Of a DNA stretch of 64,000 bases, positions 44,701 to 57,700 are shown piece by piece. This stretch comes from Rhododendron vialii. Taxonomy: Eukaryota > Streptophyta > Magnoliopsida > Ericales > Ericaceae. Both the position numbers and the translations under genes were made by a program. A model generated the notes under the pieces. That model was not told the origin of the DNA. It ran no database searches and saw only the letters and a list, made by a program, of their open reading frames with translations. Location of the stretch: NCBI RefSeq assembly GCF_030253575.1, contig NC_080564.1, positions 4,136,501-4,200,500 of the forward strand, read 5' to 3'. How positions within the stretch are numbered: the first letter of the stretch is position 1; every line of letters starts with the position of its first letter.

Positions 44701-47700
44701 GTTCTTTCTTTACTTAGTGTGTTCTTTCTGCTTTTCCACTATGGCTGGGTCTTTTTTACTGTAAGTGTTGGAAGCAGTAGTCTTATCTCTTGTACACTTA
44801 TTTGGAAAAGGTTTTGCATGAGTTTTTATTTTTATTTTTTATTCATTATCAAAGATCATGTATAGAGTTTTTTTTTCTTTTCTTTTCTTTTCTTCTTGCT
44901 GGATGCAATTAAGATTTGACACTATGATCCCTTTGTTCCCTTGTTTGCGGGAACGGAGTAATGACTTCTCATTTAGAATGTGTCATCCCATGAAAATCTG
45001 CACTAGAAGTCTTCTAAGTTCTACCACTGTTATGGTGTAACAAATGTTTTTTCACAAGTCTTCTACAGTTGTCGGCGCATTTGACAAGTTTTGCTCTAAG
45101 TTGTGCAGTGCATGGGGCTTTAAGATGCTTGGCTTTTCTTTCGGGGGACTTGGATGATATGGTGGTGCCAAAACTAGTGCCTGTTTTGTTCCCATGCTTG
45201 CACACTATTGTGTCATCTCCGCAGGTTATTTTTGGTGTAATCTTGCATTTTTGTTGTTACTTTTGTGTGCCTTTTCCTCAATTTGGCCTTTCCATTTCTT
45301 TCACTCTCCCAACTGTCCTACTTTTTTTTTTTTTCTGGTTGTTATTGGGGTTGTTAAATGTAAGGGTTGGACTCCAATGCGTGCCACAAGGGCATGGTCT
45401 TAGTGGTTCAGATTTCTGTAGGTAACGAGGGTTTGATACGTTTTGATATTAGATAGCTTAATGTTCATTGTTGAGCCTATTACCTAACAGCTTAAGCTTT
45501 TGGGACAACTAGTGACTGAACATGGTATCAGAACTCAGGTTGAGATAGGTCTTGGGTTCAAGTCTCTCTATTTGTATTTGTAACCGCTTGCATTATGTTT
45601 CTACCTTTTGCATTCTTCCCCAATGTGTATGGATATTTGCATCTACATGTGTAAGAGTGCAGAATGGGGTTGCACGTGAGGTAGGGTGTTAGATAGCTTG
45701 ACAATTGGCAACTTAACAGTTGATACTGGCTCTTTTTTATCTTTCGTTTTTAGTTTTTTGTGTCTTGTTGTTGTCATAAAACGAGGAGAATTATTGTAGA
45801 CAGATGATTTCAAATTTTCCCTGTTTTTGAAGGGACGTAAATTTTGGTTTTTGCCAAATGTCTATCCTTTCGTACTTTTCAATGTAGTAGCAATTTGCTA
45901 TTATTTACTATTGTGTCAACCACTCATTATCTTCATTACATTCCTCTGACTATGACAGCCATATGAGTCCACCTGCTGGTTGGATCTTTAATCAACTAAA
46001 CCATTTACATGAGTTTTGCATGGTTTTCTAAATATAATTGTAGTGCATTTTAAAAAGTTCATACAATTTTTTTCTTACAAATGAACCAAATGTTTTCAAG
46101 TTTTCCATATTGGGGTACTGGTATCATTATATTTACCCACGTCTGTACCCTATGCATGCTTCATAAGTTTTGGGCTCATCCTTCGTGTTTTCTATGATAC
46201 TTAGGTTTATATTGTGTCATTTGAAGCCCTGGGTATCTAGAACAACGACGCTCCCTCAGGGAAAGTGAACTTACTTCCTACTTTTGATAGAAAGAGGCCA
46301 GAGGGGGATAGTTTCTTTATATTTCTCATGTGAAATGCCTCTTCCCAAGGAGGGATGAGAGTTGAGAGATAATTTCTCCGCAAAAGAACTTTTAAGCACT
46401 CTTGGTTTGTTTAGGAAACTATGTGTGTAAGCATCTCAGCGCTATCATTCAGTTGTGGAACTTTTGTGCAGATTTATGACAAAATTTTGCGTGCAAAGGC
46501 TCTTTCAATAGTTCACTCTTGCAGTTCTGTGCTCGGTGTAATGAGTGGTGTGTATAAGGTATCTTCTTAACACTAGATGTTTACAGTGTTTAAAAGAGGG
46601 CTCTTACTGGAAATTTCTTTTCCAATACGAAATGGCTTATCTAATACTTCACTGTTTTTAGACAGAAACCAGTGCGTTAATGTCGCCAATGGTTCAGACA
46701 TGGATGGAGCAGTTCTCTATTATCCTGGAACATCCTGTTCATTCTGATGACCCTGATGACTGGAGCATCAGAATGGAGGTTTGAGATTGCCGTTGTGTCT
46801 TGATTAGTAGTATTATTTTCAGGCTTTCAGCATAGCGTAAATTAGAAAAGCATTTGTTTTGAAATATCCTTTTTACACTGTTCAACACTAGGTTTTAAAG
46901 TGCTTGAATCAATTTGTTCAGAATTTTCCTAGCCTTACAGAAACACAATTTAGAGGTAAGCTTGTTGTTTTGTTTTTCAGAGGATAAACCATATTTCTAG
47001 ATTTCTTCAAGTACTGCTTTCTCGTTCTTCCCCTCCTCCAATATGTTTTCTATGGTGCCTTTTAATTTCAGTTGTGGTCGGACCATTGTGGCAGACGTTT
47101 GTATCATCGCTTAGAGTTTATGAACAAGCATCAATTGAAGGCGTGGAAGATCCCTATGAAGGAAGATATGATTCTGATGGTGCAGAGCAAAGCCTTGAGT
47201 CCTTCGTTATCCAGGTAAAGGCCCATGATTTCACAGTTTTGATTCAATTTCTTTATAGGATAAAGAACTCTTATTGAAGGTTTGTATGGATACCTGAGAG
47301 TAAAATAACTAGGTGGCTATCTCAATAGTAAATTCCCTTTTAACTGAATGCATGTCTTGAAAATATGTGGGTTCATGTATGTAAATAACTTCTAGCCAGC
47401 AATATTGAAGAATTGGAAAGGTTCAGCTGGATACGCACGCATATTGGATACTTCACTAACAAAAACCAGAATTCAGCAAAGTTAGGAAAACAGAGAAATA
47501 CAATCTAACCAGACTTAGATCTATGCCCGCCAGATTATTATAAGTGAGTTTAAGGGCATACAGAGCCACCTCTAGAGGCACCATGAAAGCCACCAAAGTT
47601 GTCCACACAAACCAACTAATTCTTTTATAATACCTCATTGCTCAGGCATTGCCTATGTGTGAAGAAACTAAAATGAGATGGACTGAGGGGCGGATGAACC

Positions 47701-47968
47701 TGGGCAACAGCCCTACCCAAGTTGCACAATTTCTTTGGAATCATTATATATAATTTTGTCTGCACAACATTTCTTACAAGAAAAATAACACCCTCTCATC
47801 CAGGATTTTTTGAGATTCAATAACCATGCTCCTTAGATCTTATCACACAAAGCTCTCCATTTGAATTGGGAATTGGGGTTACCGAGAGAGAACCTGAGCT
47901 GTAGAGGAGAGACGAGGAGAGATCCATGACAGAGAGGGAGGGACGGAGGGAGAGAGTAGGGGAGATCC

Positions 47969-48067
<99 letters not shown>

Positions 48068-48719
48068 TTTTATGAAGAAAATCTTCAAACAACATTTGTT
48101 AAGATTCAGTTGGGGCAATTGCCCCAGTGTAGGACCCACCATTTTGATCTACCATCAGTATGTAGCCACTTTCATCGTTACTACCATTCAATATCTCATC
48201 ATCAACCACCATGAGTGGTTGTTGGGTAAGGCAGAGAATGAGACGAGCAATTAATTAAAGAGAGGGAAAAGAGGAGAGAAAGAAAATGTTGTGAGAGGAA
48301 GGCAGGGCTGGGTGGCGGTGATGGGTCTTGAGTCGTGATTGTATTTCGACGATGAGGAGGGCAAGCGTGTTACAGTAACCGCTAAGTCGATGCGATGTTT
48401 CCTCTTTTCAACTGAGAAGGAGAACAGTGCAGTATAAAGCGTGTTAAGCATGAAGTGGAAGGGGATTAACCATGGTTATGTTATGCTGCGAAGAATATCA
48501 GTTGTGGCAGTTTTGTTCGGTCAGCAGGGAATTAATGAAGGTTGGCTTTGTGTATCCGAGGCCGTGATCGGTGATGGTATTCCGTAGACCTCCTTGCTCT
48601 CTCTTTTTTCCCCATCTTTTTTTTGACACTGTCCATTTGGCATCTCAATCTTTGATCAAAGTCAGTCCTCCATTATCCTTTCTGTTGTGTCACTTGTTCT
48701 GCATTGCACATGGAAAAAT

Positions 48720-48790
<71 letters not shown>

Positions 48791-51700
48791 TGTGGTCGAT
48801 TTACTTATGCATGTGTGCCACTGTGCCACTGAAAGCTCTTTTCAATTCTGGCATGTGGTCATAAAATTTGTAAATTCTGAATTTTGCAGTTATTCGAGCT
48901 TCTATTGACCATCGTGGGTAGCTCAAAATTGGTAAAGGTGTGTTCCAAAATCTTTCATCTTGATTCTGCTCTGCATTGCTTTGTCTCTTTACCAATGATA
49001 TCTCATGGGGCATTATGTAGGTGGTTGCAAATAATATTAAGGAATTGGCATACTACACCATTGCGTTTCTGCAGATTACTGAACATCAGGTAATGTTGTA
49101 ATTTCCTTGTTTAGATTGCTTCATGCTTCAGCAAGTCATGATGTGTGATTGAATTTGGGGTTTGTCTTGCTTCATACATATATTTTATTTGATACTGCAA
49201 TTTTGTTTTATCAATTGTTAGAAATTAATAATTTCTCTTACTTTTGCACTTGCTTTCCTTTGTTGGTAATTTTTTTTATTCTCATCGTACGCAACCTTTT
49301 TGCCTAGGTTCATACTTGGTCACTGGATGCAAACCAATATGTCGCTGATGAGGACGACAATACTTATAGTTGTCGTGTTTCTGGTAAGTTGTATCTGAGT
49401 TATATAAATGGTACTTCGTCTATTCTCAACCCTTCTCTATTGTTAACCAATGAGATTTGCGCTGATAACATTGCTTCGGTGATGATTTTAAGTTACCCTA
49501 GGTAGAACATCTATAAAGATGTTTTCTTTGACGGTTTCTTGAACATATGAAGATGGTTTCTTGCAGGTGCTCTTTTACTTGAAGAGGTTGTTAGCTCTTG
49601 TGATACAGAGGCAATCAATGCTATAGTTGATGCTGCAAAAACCCAATTCGTCAATTCTCAACAAGCAAAAGTTACTGGTTCTGCTGCCTGGTGGAGAGTA
49701 AGTTATAAATCTATATGGCCCGCTCTAATTTATTTTGTCTTCATGCACAGTGTATCTGATATTGCGATGATTTTGCTGTTTCCATATCAAACCAAAATGT
49801 GAACTTTTGCAGATAAGGGAGGCAATACTTTTTGCTTTGTCATCTCTCTCTGATCAGTTGCTTGAAGCAGAGGTATGTTGTATAAATGGCAACGTTATTG
49901 GATAGTGCTAATGGCTGGATTTGACAAATATTGTTGGGTCCTAATTAGCAGGATTTTGATCTCAATCATTTACCCAGTGAATTGAAGTTGTGTTTCTCAG
50001 AGGAAACTAGATTTCATATGTTTGATAACCTATCCAACTTTTTCAGGTTTCTGGGCATACTAGGGCTGATTTAGGAAACCTGTTAGAGCAAATAATTGCT
50101 GAAGACATGGGATCAGGTATCTCTTGTTATCTAAATCTCATTCTGATTTTTAGCCATTAATGAGGTTGGTTATGTTTTCTGGTGTGCAGGGGTGTATGAA
50201 TATCCCTTTCTTTTTGCACGTGTGTTCTCATCTATTGCTAAGTTCTCCTCCATGGTAACTGTTTTTGCCCTTATGGTTGTCATGTTCTCAGCATAATCCA
50301 CTCACTGAATTGCTACTGATTGTACAGCTCAGCCACGGTGTTGTTGAGCATTTTCTCTTGGCTTCTATTAGTGCAATTGGCATGGATGTGTAAGTGTCTC
50401 TGTTTCATGTATCTCTTTCACTACGGATGAGAGATGAGACTAGCACTGATAATTTTCTGTCAACAGGCCCCCACTGGTGAAAGTTGGTGCCTGTCGCGCA
50501 CTTTGTCATCTCTTACCTGATGCAAACAAGGGGATGCTTCAGCCGCATATAATGGGCTTATTTTTGTCACTTGCTAATCTTCTTAATCAAGTATGCACCA
50601 GTTAATAGTTCCTTTGTATTTCATTGTTTTAAATTATGCACGTGATGCTTAGGGCTATTCTGCTTCTTCGTAGGCATCTGATGAAACCATGCATCTGGTA
50701 CTTGAGACACTGCAAGCAGCAATTGGAGCAGGTAAGCACCATTGCGGCTAAAATCTAGAATAGCTGTCTTCCAAATTCATTGGAGATCTGGTGATTCCTC
50801 TCATTGACTTCAATATAATGGTTCCTTCCTCTCTGAATATCAGTCCTTTTGAGTTGCATTCGCTTGTTGTAGGGCATGAAGCATCAGTATCTATAGAGCC
50901 TGTTATCTCTCCTATTATCCTTAATATGTGGGTATCACATGTTTCAGACCCTTTCATTAGCATCGATGCTGTTGAGGTTCTAGAGGTAATCATGCTTGGT
51001 CTTTTCAGCCATTTGTTGGACTACTTGGCTCTCCTATTGTGTCTTATTTAATGAAGAAATTGTGCTTCTTGTGGTTTGTGTGATCATTTTTGTGAGATTC
51101 ATGCGACTAACGATTCGACACAAGTTTCAATCAATTCGTCTTGAATTTAGCTGTTGAATCGATTTGGTTTGTTTCTCTTTCTGCTTGCATGTTGCATAAA
51201 AACAATATTGATTTTTCCTCTCTATAAAGAAAAAAAATAGTAATCAGCTGGGTTATTTAATTTTTATCGTATATATGTGTATACAAACATTGCAAGTAAA
51301 TCTTATGCTAGACACACATGTCTTTTTATTTGAATGTACATCCGTTAAAGCATACCTTATATGAAGTGAATTTTATGCTTTAGAATGCACTATTTCATCA
51401 AAACAATACATGTTTTGATTTGTGATGTGACGACAATGTTGTGTAATTATATCTTTCCGTATTTCTTAAGTTTGTAGGGAAAAGTGATCCTTGTAGCACC
51501 CTATTGCCTGGGATATAAGGATTTGCTATGGGTTAGTGTACCAGGATTTGCTATGGCGATCCACTGCCAAGCGTCTAGCCCGTCTAGATGCTGCCGAGCA
51601 ATTTGGCAATTTTTTTGTGAAAATATTCTTGTTAGAAACATAATCCATCATTTGTTTACTCCAAAAACACACCAAAGTGGACTCGAACAACATACCATCA

Positions 51701-54700
51701 GAAACTTCACCAAATAAGCTTCATTTTAGTGTGTGTGTGTGGGTATAGAGAGAGAGGAACTGGATTCGGTTTCTCCTTTGACGACTGGATTTGGGAGTGC
51801 TACTTGTTAATGGGTTCGGGCAGATTGTGTTTTGTTATACTTTCGTTTATTACACTAAGACCCTTTTATTAGTTTACTACAACACTTAGACCCTTAGCCG
51901 CCTCGCCACCTAGCTCCACCAAATGCCGCCTAGTCTCCCTGGCTGCCGATTGAACCTCCGAGGGGTATAATCGTGGCGGTGCGGCAGGCCGCTGGGTGGA
52001 GCGCCTAGGCGGCCACCAAGGCCATTATTTAGAACACTGCAAGATAGGATGGAAGGTCACTCACTGAATTCTAATAATTCCATTTGAATACTCATAATTC
52101 CATTTGGAAGTTCTTATACACATTTGATGCTTCCCTGGTCATATAATGTCCATCCTGATAAAAGATTTTTAAATACTTATTCTAGTGTTGGTTTCTTCTT
52201 GTTATTAGTCGAAACCAACTATGTAGTATCTCAAATTGTCGGGGTAAACTGTAGGGAGCCTAGTTTGCCCCTATGTTAAGTTGAACAACTACCGTACCAT
52301 GCGTTAGCAGAATATCTCAAACCATTTAGAGTTGCTAGCTTTCTTCCCTACTTATCATTGTTTTTGTCATTTTGTGGACAATGTAAGCCTTCTCTATTGG
52401 TGCAGTTATTGACACACTCTGCTCATGGCCAACCAACCTATTCAATTTCTGGTATTTTTGTTGTGCTTCTTTTTCAGTTTTCTCTTCTATTATCTTTCTA
52501 AAAAGTTTTGTTGCTTTTTTTCTGAACTTTACATTTTCTTTGGTAACATCAATTTTCTCCTATTCTTATTAACATTTAGCTAGCTAACATCTATCTCCAT
52601 TATACTTATTTCATTTTATCCAAACAATTGGTAAATATCAGAACATTTTTCATTTTCAGAACTATTATATAATCCTATTTTACTTTTGGCTTGTAATGGT
52701 TTATCACTTTATCCTTGTAGCATACCTTCATGTTGGAACTCTAGTCCTCCTTTAGGAACTTGGAGAGCCACCAACAAAAGGAAGAACAAAGCTTTTAATT
52801 TACTTTGTTTATTTGGGCCTTGCTTCCTCTGCTATGAATTTTTTTATTCCCCCAAGAATGCTATTACATAATCAAAAACATTAACACTTTGAAACCTTTT
52901 TCGAAGTCCTGAGAGCATTATAAACCAAGATGGGGAAGAGAGGCAAAGAACACCATGTTCTAACCTGGAAGACCTTGGCTTTGTTTGGTTGGTAGTTTAG
53001 TTTAGTTTAGTTTTGGTAGTGGGTGGAGAGAGAAATAGGGTAATGATTGGAGAGAGATAGAGAGAGAAATGAAATTAATAATTGGAGATGTAGGGTAATG
53101 ATTGGAGAAAGATATAGGGTAATGATTGGAAACAAAACTAAACCTAAACTAGCAACCGAACACAGTGCTTATCATTATTGAAATTGACAAGATACCAAAT
53201 TCGATTAATCATCTTTGAATCACAATTAATGCATTTCAAATTTGATTTGAGTGGATTTTCATTACAATAGGAGATTCAGCATAGGTATTGGAAAGAGGGC
53301 TCCAATCATATTTTTTGAACTATAAAAGGAACCAGAACAGATGCCATAGATGTCCTCTTTGGTCCTTTTTGCTTGTGAGCTGTGGATTGTTAGATTCTGA
53401 AAGCTAACAACGTGTTTATATTGCCTAGGCAAACAGTAACGCAAAACATTCAAAAATTTGGAGATTGTGTGCCTGCTTATACTATCGACTTTGGTTTTTC
53501 CTCATTAACATTTTTACATTTTTTCATCTTTTTCCAGGCAATAAAAAATTCTCCTGGTTGTATTCAACCCCTTGTTTCTCGAGTTCTACCTTTCGTTGGA
53601 CCTATTATGAATAAAGTACGGTTTAGTAAACTCACCATGTGTAAATTGCATTTGGAGTGGAGTGATGCTCCATAGAAGTTATGGATCCGGGGAGCCTGTA
53701 GCTCCATGTAGTGTAGCATCTGAGCCGTCTATCTCGGCAATCAATGGTTCATATATGTTTGTTAACACTTACTGGTAAGAGTTAACTTTGACCTGTAAGA
53801 GTGCTTCAGCGAATCTGAATCATCGATTGCAGAAACGGACCGTCGGATGCCACACTACAGGCTCCCCGAGTTCAGAAGTTATATACTTCTTTATGTATCT
53901 CTAATCTAATGTATTCTGGTGACATTCATTAGCCCCGGCAGCAGAGTGAAGGTTTAGTCGCTGGTGCATTGGATCTTGTGACAATGTTACTAAAGGCGAG
54001 TGAAACTTGGGTGATGCTTTATAAACTTTTCATTTATATATTTGTTGGTGTGATACAGATGATGTTACTAAATCAGTTTTGCATTTTTGAAGAGCATCTT
54101 CATCATGTTTGATATTTTTCTGGTAATGGCCATACATTTTCATTGTTCAGAATGCGCCTACTGATGTGGTGAAAGCTATATATGATACTTGTTTTGACTC
54201 TGCTATACGGATAGTCCTTCAGACCGACGATCATAGTGAACTTCAGGTTTTCTTCTTTTTGCTAAACGTGCATGTTGTGCAGTATTGTTTTCTCAATTGT
54301 GCAGTAGTCAATGTGCTATTCGCACATGTATTGTAGAATTGACATTTGTGTTTTGCAATCACTTTGACCAGAATGCAACCGAGTGCTTAGCTTATTTTTT
54401 ATCTGGTGCAAAACAAGAAGTTCTTGCATGGGGTGGTGATCCTGGATTTACGATGAGAAGTTTGCTTGATGTAGCTTCGAGGTGTTTGCTCAGTCATTTC
54501 ACTTTGCTCAGATTTTCTTATTGGGGTTCTGGGAACTTATGGACAGGCTTTATGCAGGCTTCTAGACCCCGATTTGGAAAGCTCTGGATCACTTTTTGTT
54601 GGAAGCTACATTCTGCAACTTATTTTGCATCTGCCCTCACAAATGGCACCTCATATCAAAGATCTGGTTGCTGCTCTGGTCAGGCGTTTGCAATCTTCTA

Positions 54701-57700
54701 AAATTGCAGGACTACGAAGCTCATTGTTACTTATTTTTGCTAGATTGGTATATTATTTCAATCTCTTTCCCCACATAGTCTGATGCAAGTGGAAGTTTTG
54801 CCAAATCCAACTTCTGTAGCTTATTCTAGTGTGATGTTCTTTACTAATTGTCAAAAATAGTTAAGTTATCCCAACTTCAATTGAAGGCGTAGTTTATGTT
54901 TCCTATTTATTTCTTTTAGTTTCTATTTGTTGCTTCAAAAGGAAAAAAGTTTCTGGGTAGGCTTGGGGCATTATAGCAGAATGCATGATGTTTTCATACT
55001 GTTAGTTACTTGATTGATACTCTATCTGGAAAACAAGAAACCCTAAGTAAGGAGTTCTCAATTCTTCTTTTCACAGTTTTGTTGTACAGAATTGACTTGA
55101 GGTCTTGGAAATTGGGATATTATAGAAACTGCCCCTCACGATTCTTGTTCTGGGAATGCATGGCTATTTTTGGCTGTTCAATATTGGTTATGTACTTTTC
55201 AATTTTCATGTTTCAGTTTACACCGTTATCCTTACTCATTTTACCTTTTGAATGCAGGTCCACATTAGTATACCACATGTAGAACAATTTATTGACTTGC
55301 TGATCTCAGTCCCTGCAGAAGGTCACGACAATTCTTTTGTATATGTGATGTCAGAATGGACCAAGCAGCAAGGTGAGTCACCTTAAATGGAACTGATCTT
55401 TATTTTGACTCTGTAGGCAACGATGTGAAACATGCTTCCTCACTTGTAGCTGCTTAGAAGCTTAATCAGGAATCAGGATTCTCTTGTGCAGTTCACCAAA
55501 TAAATGTTCTATCTCCCCTGTATACTTTAGTAGTAAAAACGTAAATACAATTTCAAGAGATTTGAATGTCCTTTGCAGATGAGATGTTACATGCCATTCT
55601 TTTGGCATCATTTAGACCGATCAAGTATCCGAGAATAACCTGCATCAGGACAACAAACCAATCTTAATCTGATGCTGGGTCATACTTAGAGTTTATAGCT
55701 TTATGAAAACTGTATGTATGACTGCTGTGCAATTGCCCTAACTACCATCAAATGGAATTCCTTTTTCCTTCAATTACTGGTGCTCTGGCAGCATTGTTGA
55801 CGACTGCATGGGGCCTACAATACACCAGCAAACCATTCCTTGTGGGATTTGCGATGAAATTAGATTATAGAAGGCAGTAAGGCAATGCCGCCCATAGACA
55901 GTAAAAGGCCTATGACAAAGGGGCCTCATACAGATCAAGAATTTGGTTGAGGGAAGGACTACATTCCCTCGATTCCCAACTATTAATCGAACTTCCAAAT
56001 TCCTCTCTTGCCAAACAGTCCACATCAAACAAAGAGGAGTCATTGCCCAAATTCTCCTCCTTTTGTTCCCTCTCCAAGAATGAAGAAGCCGTAAAGCTCC
56101 ATCCGAAGATCCAAACCACCCTGAACCAAGATAAAACTGAAGTCCAAACCTCCCAAGTTGCCAGACAATGGATACGGGGGTGATTTACCGTCTCTGCATT
56201 CCGCTTGCCCCTACTGCACCAACTAACTAGAATCTTCTGTCTTCGAATACGATTATCGATTGTGAGAAAATTTCCTCACACCCCACACCACACAAAAACT
56301 GCTACCTGGGGTGGGCCGAGGGGCATGACCGCACGAGTTCTTCCACAAATCCCTCTCTGAGGTAGAGTTCTGACCTCAACATAAGACTTTGTATTAGCAC
56401 TTGACTTGAAAAGACCTCGTAGAAGCATGGCTCCCTTGTATCAAATCCTCCTCTGTCCAGAACCCCCGCAAACTATATATGCTTGTACGAGGGTATGCAT
56501 GTTGTTGACACTCTATGTGGACAAAAGTGCCTTGGTCATTATTCATAGAAACCTAATTAACAGTAATGAATCTCTTCTTGCTTTGGTTGTCTTCTAAGAA
56601 TCTTTTTGAGAACTTTTTAAGATTCAGGTTGTAAGCGCCATTGGTCCGCAGACTCCGCACCATCATTTGGATAGAGATTTCATTTCGATGTCAGGGATAT
56701 TGTTGATTTACGAGAACTTTCTAGATTTGGTGGATCAGGTCCCTTTGCTAAGATTGGATATTGACTCTTACAATTATTTTTATGTTTAAATAAAATACAG
56801 GGGAGATTCAGGGTTCCTACCAAATCAAAGTAACAACCACTGCATTAGCCTTATTGCTATCAACAAGGCATATTGAACTTGGGAAAATCACTGTCCAAGG
56901 TCATCTAATTAAGGTGAGGCCATATCCGTAATCTCAGCTTGTTTGGGTCACATTCGTTCAAGAACTTATTCAACTTCATGTGAAGTCCACTGCAGGGATA
57001 ACAACTCGCTCAAAGGCTAAATTAGCTCCGGATCAATGGACATCAATGTCCCTTCCTGCAAAGGTACTTTTCTTAGACTTCCAAAGATATATCTACGAGG
57101 TGATAAGAGTATGTGCTGGAATTCCAACCACATGGCACATTTTGTTCCACTGTTTGTCATAATCCAACTATTTAATTTTGGAAATTGCCAATCCAGCATG
57201 TGATCACCTTGTGGAGATAATCTTATTTATGCCTTTCAGAGTGGTAACATTGATATAATCTGTCGTTCATTCAAGTTGCACAATTTGTCCTCTTTTTCTA
57301 AATTATACAAACAGTACTGTGAAAGATTGTTTTTCTAATTACATTGTTAAAGGAAAACTGAGTGAAGTTTAGTAGATATTGCTTGTATATATCGCGCAGT
57401 TAGGGCAATTCTTGGCTTGGAGAACGATCATGTCCTAGGTGTATCAAAAAACAATCTTTTCACTAAGCGTATATAACAAAATAGAGTGAAAGGGTCCACC
57501 CCAAAACCAAGGGGGTATATATTTATACAGTGACCTCACCTCCATTTGCTGGAAATAACAGATACTGGCTCTATTGACTGATGCGCTGATTGAGATTCAA
57601 GAACAAGTTTTGGGTGGTGGTGATGAGGTGGGATTGTCTTATAGCTTATTATGATTGCCTGCCATATCACATATTAGAACTATTGAATACTAAATGTTTG

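Larger units (their letters stand above)
47215..48889 (+). other. Importin intron 9 with facing GA and CT tracts
   Basis: Contains about 47 GA units (47971-48065) and about 33 CT units (48721-48786) in the same transcript, separated by about 655 bp. Otherwise ordinary intron sequence; no gene found. Confidence 0.85.
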
